Of a stretch of DNA of 64,000 nucleotides, positions 59,083 through 64,000 are shown in pieces. Each line of letters starts with the position of its first letter. Within the stretch, counting starts at the first letter, position 1. The position numbers and the translations under genes were made by a program. The DNA comes from Parvibaculum sp046297875 (GTDB taxonomy: Bacteria > Pseudomonadota > Alphaproteobacteria > Parvibaculales > Parvibaculaceae), in NCBI RefSeq assembly GCF_046297875.1, contig NZ_JBKBHD010000001.1, positions 868,001 to 932,000 of the forward strand. Direction: 5' to 3'. The notes under the pieces were generated by a model that ran no database searches, had not been told where the DNA came from, and saw nothing but the letters and a program-made list of their open reading frames with translations.

Positions 59083-60120
59083 ATGAAGAAGAAGGTTGCG
59101 ATCGTACTCTTAAATCTCGGCGGGCCGGACGGGCCAGACGCAGTCCAGCCTTTCCTTTTCAACCTGTTCAACGATCCCGCCATCATCCGGGTGCCGAACC
59201 CGATTCGCTGGCTGATCGCGAAAATCGTCTCCGCGCGCCGTGCCCCCGTGGCAAGGGAGATCTATGCTGAACTCGGCGGCGGCTCGCCCATCGTGCCGCT
59301 CACCGAGGAGCAGGGCCGGGCCCTCGAAGCCGCCTTAGCCGGTGGCGAGTCCGAATACCGCTGTTTCATCGCCATGCGCTATTGGCATCCCTTTGCGGAT
59401 GAGGCCGCCGCCACCGCGAATGCCTGGGGCGCCGATGAAGTGGTGCTGCTGCCACTCTATCCGCAATATTCGACCACCACGACCGAAAGCTCCTTGCGCG
59501 ACTGGGAGCGGGCGGCAGCCAAGGCTGGGCTTGCCGTCCCGGCAAGGTCCATCTGCTGCTATCCGATGGAAGAAGGCTTCGTTGCCGGCTATGCGGCGCT
59601 TCTGAAAGAGGCGATTGCCAAGGCGGGCGGGCATGAGGGCTGGCGGGTGCTGCTGTCGGCGCATGGCTTGCCGAAAAAGGTGATCGAGCAGGGCGACCCC
59701 TATCAGGCGCAGGTCGAGCAGAGCTGCCGCGCCATTGTCGAGGCCACCGGCATTCAGGGCCTCGACTGGCGGACCACCTATCAGAGCCGGGTGGGCCCGC
59801 TCGAATGGATCGGGCCTGCGACCGATGACGAGATCAGGCAGGCCGGCGCCGAGGGCAAAAGCCTGATCGTGCTGCCGGTCGCCTTCGTCTCCGAACATTC
59901 CGAAACGCTTGTTGAACTCGACAAGGAATATGGCCATCTGGCGAAGGAAAGCGGCGTCCCCGGCTATATCAGGGTGCCGGCACTCGGCACGGAACCCCAA
60001 TTCATTCAAGGACTTGCGCGGCTGGTGCGCGAGGCGATGAGCCGCGATACGATCCTCTGCCCGGAAGATGCGGCAGGCCATGTCTGCATAAGGAATGCAG
60101 GCCTCAAGACGATCCGCTAG
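59083..60120 (+). CDS. hemH: Ferrochelatase
   Basis: Inserts Fe(II) into protoporphyrin IX. 345 residues, starting 4 nt after the hemE stop with GGAG in the overlap zone. Family motifs: VLLNLGGPDGPDAVQPFLFNLF, YPQYSTTTTESSLRDW, and the metal-binding His in LLSAHGLPKKVIEQGDPY, then VAFVSEHSETLVELD with a second active-site His and Glu. It is in the operon with hemE and hemJ. Confidence 0.97.
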   Translation: MKKKVAIVLLNLGGPDGPDAVQPFLFNLFNDPAIIRVPNPIRWLIAKIVSARRAPVAREIYAELGGGSPIVPLTEEQGRALEAALAGGESEYRCFIAMRYWHPFADEAAATANAWGADEVVLLPLYPQYSTTTTESSLRDWERAAAKAGLAVPARSICCYPMEEGFVAGYAALLKEAIAKAGGHEGWRVLLSAHGLPKKVIEQGDPYQAQVEQSCRAIVEATGIQGLDWRTTYQSRVGPLEWIGPATDDEIRQAGAEGKSLIVLPVAFVSEHSETLVELDKEYGHLAKESGVPGYIRVPALGTEPQFIQGLARLVREAMSRDTILCPEDAAGHVCIRNAGLKTIR

Positions 60121-60138
60121 TCAAGGAACAAGAATAAG

Positions 60139-60582
60139 ATGGATTTTCTTGCCGATTACTACGTCTGGATCAAGGCGCTGCACATTATCTCGGTGATCTT
60201 CTGGATCGCAGGCATGGCCTATCTGCCGCGACTTTTCGTCTATCATGCGGAGGCGGCGCCGGGTTCGGAGACGTCCGAGCTCTTCAAGGTGATGGAGCGC
60301 AGGCTCCTCAGGGGCATCATCAACCCCTCGATGATCGCGGCTTTCCTGTTCGGCGGGCTGATGCTTGCCGCAAATCCGGCCCTTTTCTCGGACCACTGGA
60401 TGCAGGTGAAGCTCGTGCTGGTGCTCGGGCTCGGCGGCATTCACGGCGCTTTCTCGCGCTGGCGGAAGGACTTCGAGAAGGACGAGAACCGCCGCCCCGC
60501 GCGCTTCTACCGGATCGTGAACGAGGTGCCGCTGGTTCTCGTCATCATCATCGTGCTGCTGGCCGTGCCGAAGCCTTTTTGA
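60139..60582 (+). CDS. hemJ: Protoporphyrinogen IX oxidase HemJ
   Basis: Membrane enzyme that oxidises protoporphyrinogen IX to protoporphyrin IX, the form common in alphaproteobacteria. 147 residues with four hydrophobic helices. The conserved His is H15 in KALHIISVIFWIAGMAYLPRLF, and a later helix has LKLVLVLGLGGIHG-like QVKLVLVLGLGGIHGAF with a conserved Lys. With hemE and hemH it supplies three late steps of heme synthesis from one locus. It was long listed as an uncharacterised UPF0093 protein. Confidence 0.93.
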   Translation: MDFLADYYVWIKALHIISVIFWIAGMAYLPRLFVYHAEAAPGSETSELFKVMERRLLRGIINPSMIAAFLFGGLMLAANPALFSDHWMQVKLVLVLGLGGIHGAFSRWRKDFEKDENRRPARFYRIVNEVPLVLVIIIVLLAVPKPF

Positions 60583-60961
60583 TGCCCGCCGGACCTGCGA
60601 CCTATTTCCGTTGAAATCCCGGAGATTGATCTTTATATGGGAATGAAGCCGGATTTCTTCCGGCGGCCTTCCTTGAGTTCTTTCCCGGCGGTGGAACGCA
60701 GTCCTTCCTTTGGAGGGGCGGTCCGCAGGCCGGAAGACCCCCGCACAAGGCGGATCGGGCAATGTGACCCGGCCCCGGCGGCGACGGAAAGCAGATTTCC
60801 CGACAGACATCATCATTCCGCCCGATAGACCCTCTATCCTTCCTTCCAGAAAAGATTTCCCCTCCCTCGCAAAACGGCCCGAAGCTTCAGGCAGCTCAAT
60901 CGAAGGCCCCGTGAGGGAAGGAAACCCCCCAAAGACCCCAAATGAAAGACCGACCAAGCCG
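60583..60961 (+). promoter_or_regulatory. rho upstream region with C-rich leader
   Basis: 379 nt between hemJ and rho with no convincing gene. The part at about 60825-60880 is rich in pyrimidines and poor in G (CCCTCTATCCTTCCTTCC, then TTTCCCCTCCCTCGC), the composition expected of a Rho-utilisation site. Rho autoregulation by termination in its own leader is known in E. coli. Upstream, GAAGCCGG / CCGGCGGCC motifs give possible hairpins. Confidence 0.45.
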
Positions 60962-62227
60962 ATGACGCAGATCAAGCTGCAGGACCTCAAGGCCAAATCC
61001 CCGACAGACCTTCTGGCGCTTGCCGAGGAACTCGAGGTCGAGAACGCCTCCACCCTCAGGACGCAGGACATGATGTTCGCGATCCTGAAGCAATATGCCG
61101 AGAAGGGCGTCGACATCATCGGCGAAGGCGTGGTTGAAGTGCTGCCTGACGGCTTCGGCTTCCTGCGCTCGCCGGAAGCGAACTACCTGCCGGGCCCCGA
61201 CGACATCTATGTCTCGCCCTCGCAGATCCGCCGCTTCTCGCTCCGCACGGGCGATACGGTGGAAGGCGAAATCCGCAGCCCCAAGGATGGGGAGCGCTAT
61301 TTCGCGCTGCTGAAGGTTTCGACGGTCAATTTCGAAAGCCCGGACAAGGCCCGCCACAAGGTCCATTTCGACAATCTGACGCCGCTCTATCCCGACGAGA
61401 AGCTCGAGATGGAGGTGGACGATCCGACGCTGAAGGACCGCTCTGCGCGCCTCATCGACATCGTGGCGCCGCTCGGCAAGGGCCAGCGCGGCCTCATCGT
61501 CGCGCCGCCCCGCACCGGCAAGACGGTGCTTCTCCAGAACATCGCCCATTCGATCACGACCAATCACCCGGAATGCTATCTGATCGTGCTCCTGATCGAT
61601 GAGCGGCCGGAAGAAGTGACCGACATGCAGCGCTCGGTGAAGGGCGAGGTCATCTCCTCTACCTTCGACGAGCCGGCGACGCGCCACGTCCAGGTTGCCG
61701 AAATGGTGATCGAGAAGGCCAAGCGCCTCGTCGAACATGGCCGCGACGTCGTGATCCTGCTCGACTCGATCACGCGCCTCGGCCGAGCCTACAACACGGT
61801 CGTGCCGTCGTCGGGCAAGGTGCTGACGGGCGGCGTGGACGCCAATGCGCTGCAGCGCCCCAAGCGCTTCTTCGGCGCAGCGCGCAATATCGAGGAAGGC
61901 GGCTCGCTGACCATCATCGCAACCGCGCTGATCGACACCGGCTCGCGCATGGACGAAGTCATCTTCGAAGAGTTCAAGGGCACGGGTAACTCGGAAATCA
62001 TTCTCGACCGCAAGATCGCCGACAAGCGCGTCTTCCCGGCGATGGACATTCTCAAGTCCGGCACCCGCAAGGAAGAGCTGCTGGTCGAGAAGGGCCAGCT
62101 CTCCAAGATGTATGTGCTGCGCCGCATCCTCAACCCGATGGGCACGGTCGATGCCATCGAGTTCCTGATCGACAAGCTCAAGCAGACGAAGAACAACGGC
62201 GAATTCTTCGACAGCATGAATACCTGA
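60962..62227 (+). CDS. rho: Transcription termination factor Rho
   Basis: Hexameric RNA-dependent ATPase that ends transcription. 421 residues from ATG 60962; upstream in-frame codons belong to the leader. N-terminal RNA-binding domain with GFGFLRS at 64-70, Walker A (PPRTGKTV) at about 182-189, and LIDERPEEVTDM (Walker B region); R-loop and Q-loop segments follow. It is next to the heme genes as in Caulobacter. Confidence 0.98.
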   Translation: MTQIKLQDLKAKSPTDLLALAEELEVENASTLRTQDMMFAILKQYAEKGVDIIGEGVVEVLPDGFGFLRSPEANYLPGPDDIYVSPSQIRRFSLRTGDTVEGEIRSPKDGERYFALLKVSTVNFESPDKARHKVHFDNLTPLYPDEKLEMEVDDPTLKDRSARLIDIVAPLGKGQRGLIVAPPRTGKTVLLQNIAHSITTNHPECYLIVLLIDERPEEVTDMQRSVKGEVISSTFDEPATRHVQVAEMVIEKAKRLVEHGRDVVILLDSITRLGRAYNTVVPSSGKVLTGGVDANALQRPKRFFGAARNIEEGGSLTIIATALIDTGSRMDEVIFEEFKGTGNSEIILDRKIADKRVFPAMDILKSGTRKEELLVEKGQLSKMYVLRRILNPMGTVDAIEFLIDKLKQTKNNGEFFDSMNT

Positions 62228-62309
62228 GCGCCACACCGGATCGCGGTCTGAAACCTCAGTTTTTATTCACATCTCGTCGCTAGGGTGCTGTCCTGGCGGA
62301 AGGTGAGTG

Positions 62310-62504
62310 ATGACTGGCGAAAGCGAATCCGAAGGGCATGCGGCATGGGTTCGTCCGCATATGGACTGGGGCAGCATCGTTTCGCGCGCGGCGATTTTCG
62401 AACAGGAGATCGACTTCAAGCTCGAAGCGCCGCTCACGCTTCATCGCGCGGTGTTTTTCGATATCGGCCATGGCGTGCCCGACGCGCCGCATCTGACCGT
62501 CTGA
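62310..62504 (+). CDS. Small conserved-looking protein (64 aa), unknown function
   Basis: ATG 62310 is preceded by GGAAGGTGAG, a good ribosome site. The protein has no signal peptide or membrane segment. It is acidic at the start (MTGESESEGHAAW), then WGSIVSRAAIFEQEIDFKLEAP and a hydrophobic end with FFDIGHGVPDAPHL. Third-position GC is high, like neighbouring genes, which argues for real coding. I recognise no family. It follows rho by 82 nt and is convergent with the hydrolase, 3 nt apart. Confidence 0.6.
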   Translation: MTGESESEGHAAWVRPHMDWGSIVSRAAIFEQEIDFKLEAPLTLHRAVFFDIGHGVPDAPHLTV

Positions 62505-62507
62505 GCC

Positions 62508-63488
62508 TTATTCCGGCGCTGCCATCTTGCCGATGAAATCGGCGATGGTGTCGATGAGCCCTTGCGCCAGCGGCCGGGCGGGATCGGCATAGGTGCTGAT
62601 ATTTTCCGCGCGGTCGATGGGTGCGGATTTCAGCACATGGTTCATCTGTTCGACGGTGACGAAGGTCGCATCGGGCCGGGCCGCCGCGAGCAGCATGGCG
62701 TCGGCGGTGGGCACCTGCAGGTCATGCGAGCCGTGGATGATGAGCGCGGGAATGGTGAGCTTCGCAAATTCCCTTGCCGGGTCGTAGGCGAACCATGAAA
62801 TGAGATAGGGCTGCACGCTTGGCCGGTAGAGAGGCGCGAGTTCGCGCGGCACATTGTCGTCCGTTTCGCCGCGCTTCAGCGTTTCGAGCAGTTCATCGGA
62901 GCGGCGCTTCAGCTCGTCGCTCATGCTGCTGCCGGAAATCTGCTCGCGGATGAGGTCGGGCGCGGGGCGGCCGACACCGGCGACCAGGACGATGCCCGAG
63001 ACGTCGCGCTGTTGCGCGGTGAGGCTTGCAAGGAGCGCGCCCTCGCTATGGCCGATGAGAAAGAGGCGTGCATCCGGCAGTTCGGCTTGCAGGAAATCCG
63101 ACCAGGCGAGCGCGTCCTCGACATAGGTCTCGGCACGTAGATCTGCCTCGTCGGGTGCGGCGGCAAAGCTGGCACCGACGCCGCGCTTGTCTATGCGGAG
63201 CGTTGCGATGCCCTTTGCGGCAAGCCCGTCCGCCAAGAGCTTCAGACTGTCATTCTCGCCTTCGGGGAAATTGCCGTTGCGGTCGGTCGGGCCGGAGCCC
63301 GGCAGGATCAGCGCCACATCGCGGGCCGCGCCCGTCAGCGGCAATGTCAGCGTGCCGTGAAGTGCGGCCCTGCCACCATCGATCTCGACCTCGCGCTGAT
63401 TGAGGGCCTGTCCGAAGGCGGGTACGGCGAGGAGAAAGAGGGCGGCGGCGAGAGCGGCGATGCGTGTCACGGTTTCAGGTCTTTCCAT
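62508..63488 (-). CDS. Secreted alpha/beta hydrolase
   Basis: 326 residues. Residues about 8-26 form a signal peptide (IAALAAALFLLAVPAFGQA). The alpha/beta fold shows the oxyanion-type ALILPGSGPTDRNGN, nucleophile elbow LIGHSEGALLA (Ser), acid region IIHGSHDLQVP (Asp), and His in EQMNHVLK. The family resembles periplasmic serine aminopeptidase/acyl hydrolases. Substrate unknown. The start overlaps the GFA gene end by 22 nt, so the two may be cotranscribed. Confidence 0.88.
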   Translation of the reverse strand: MERPETVTRIAALAAALFLLAVPAFGQALNQREVEIDGGRAALHGTLTLPLTGAARDVALILPGSGPTDRNGNFPEGENDSLKLLADGLAAKGIATLRIDKRGVGASFAAAPDEADLRAETYVEDALAWSDFLQAELPDARLFLIGHSEGALLASLTAQQRDVSGIVLVAGVGRPAPDLIREQISGSSMSDELKRRSDELLETLKRGETDDNVPRELAPLYRPSVQPYLISWFAYDPAREFAKLTIPALIIHGSHDLQVPTADAMLLAAARPDATFVTVEQMNHVLKSAPIDRAENISTYADPARPLAQGLIDTIADFIGKMAAPE

Positions 63489-63883
63489 CCGGGCCAGGCG
63501 CCTTCGCAGGCGGGGGCCGCATCATGCCGCTCAAACCATGACGCTTTCGAGGCGGCGTATTCCCTTGCGACGATGCGCGCGGGCACCGGCTCATCCAGCG
63601 CATTCGCCGCCAGAATGACCGTATCGTCCGGCTCGATGAGGTTCGCCCCCGTCATGGCCGTGCCGCAGCGCGAACAGAAGCTCCGTTCAAGGCCGGGCGA
63701 GGAACGATGGACCGTGAGGTGTTCCGCGCCGTCCCATGTCACTTCGTCGCGCATTGCCACGAAGAAGAAACCGGCATGGCCGCCCGCCGCCTTGCGGCAC
63801 ATCGAACAATGACATTCGACAATGCCGCTCATCCGCTTCACGCGGAAACGCACCGCGCCGCACAGGCAGGCGCCCTCTGTCAC
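63467..63883 (-). CDS. GFA/CENP-V family zinc protein
   Basis: 138 residues. The zinc-binding Cys pattern of the glutathione-dependent formaldehyde-activating (GFA) family is present: GACLCGAVRF, VECHCSMCRKAAG, and FCSRCGTAM. Members bind two zinc ions; some assist formaldehyde or glutathione adduct handling, many are uncharacterised. The start is a GTG at 63883 that overlaps the previous stop by 4 nt (GTGA). Confidence 0.9.
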   Translation of the reverse strand: MTEGACLCGAVRFRVKRMSGIVECHCSMCRKAAGGHAGFFFVAMRDEVTWDGAEHLTVHRSSPGLERSFCSRCGTAMTGANLIEPDDTVILAANALDEPVPARIVAREYAASKASWFERHDAAPACEGAWPGWKDLKP

Positions 63884-64000
63884 GGCACCAGTACGCTCGC
63901 GCCGACGGTCTTGCGCGCCTCGAGGTCGATATGGGCGCGGGCGGCTTCGGCGAGCGAGTAGCGCTGCTTCACCTCGATCTTCACCGCGCCCGATTTCACC
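63880..64000 (-). CDS. Quinone oxidoreductase / zinc-type alcohol dehydrogenase-like, C-terminal end only
   Basis: The last 39 residues of a gene that begins outside the window. They read KSGAVKIEVKQRYSLAEAAR then AHIDLEARKTVGASVLVP and a stop, the standard C-terminal ending of NADPH:quinone reductases of the medium-chain dehydrogenase family. The stop overlaps the GFA start by 4 nt, so the genes are in one operon. Only the family can be named. Confidence 0.75.
   Translation of the reverse strand, partial: VKSGAVKIEVKQRYSLAEAARAHIDLEARKTVGASVLVP

Noticed and set aside
60896..62236. 446-codon minus-strand frame across rho
   Set aside because: Antisense shadow of rho with skewed Arg/His/Asp composition.
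62228..62265. Rho-independent terminator after rho (CTGA...TCAG then TTTTT)
   Set aside because: The stem is only about 4 bp; too weak to call.
1..64000. tRNA, rRNA, insertion sequence, prophage or CRISPR array
   Set aside because: None seen in the gaps: no transposase or integrase frames, no cloverleaf-like conserved arms, and no repeat-spacer array.

Overview
The window is about 64 kb of dense, GC-rich chromosome with almost no AT-rich or mobile DNA. Gene content and gene order indicate an alphaproteobacterium. The order hslV-hslU / hisB-DUF2628-hisH-hisA-hisF / hisE-coaA, the block rho-hemJ-hemH-hemE / ppsR-maf-aroE-coaE-dnaQ-secB, an OlsB-type acyltransferase and HemJ all fit that class. 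From memory the whole resembles Hyphomicrobiales of the Parvibaculum type; I could not run a search to confirm this.

Layout. 1-9.9 kb: start of mutS (leaving the window), malic enzyme, OlsB-like acyltransferase, AmpG permease, hybrid histidine kinase, ComM. 10-20.3 kb: small lipoprotein, M19 dipeptidase, an FkbM methyltransferase broken by an in-frame amber codon, gshB, SirB1-like protein, an envelope cluster matching the E. coli rsmI-lpoA-yraN-dolP neighbourhood, then rph-rdgB-hemW. 20.5-28.3 kb: heat-shock genes hrcA-grpE and dnaK-dnaJ, with nnrU, alkB and small secreted proteins between. 28.3-35.8 kb: a higBA toxin-antitoxin pair, dapB, gpmA, nth, adenosine kinase, coaA, hisE. 35.9-42.2 kb: a pentapeptide-repeat protein and a CYTH-CHAD protein sit between hisE and the rest of the his operon (hisF, hisA, hisH, DUF2628, hisB). 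42.5-49.5 kb: two PPOX flavoproteins, hslVU, an orphan solute-binding protein behind a 2OG-Fe(II) oxygenase and an unknown protein, and an XRE regulator. 49.5-57.5 kb: Smr, MltA, Tim44-like, FxsA, SecB, DnaQ, VOC, CoaE, AroE, Maf, PpsR. 57.5-58.0 kb: a gene-free region that I read as the chromosomal replication origin. 58-64 kb: hemE-hemH-hemJ, rho, a small protein, a hydrolase, a GFA protein and the end of a quinone oxidoreductase.

The most important non-genic feature is the 531-nt gap at 57495-58025. It lies between ppsR and hemE, where the Caulobacter origin lies. It carries two identical one-mismatch DnaA boxes, three ATCCAC motifs spaced exactly 10 bp apart, a GANTC site and an AT-rich stretch. 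The genes on both sides point away from it.

Other points of interest are four convergent gene pairs whose stop codons share the palindrome CTAG, two copies of a palindromic repeat placed 14-15 nt after stop codons, a higBA promoter that predicts a leaderless toxin mRNA, and an AT-rich patch holding an interrupted small reading frame. No tRNA, rRNA, CRISPR array, insertion sequence or prophage was seen.
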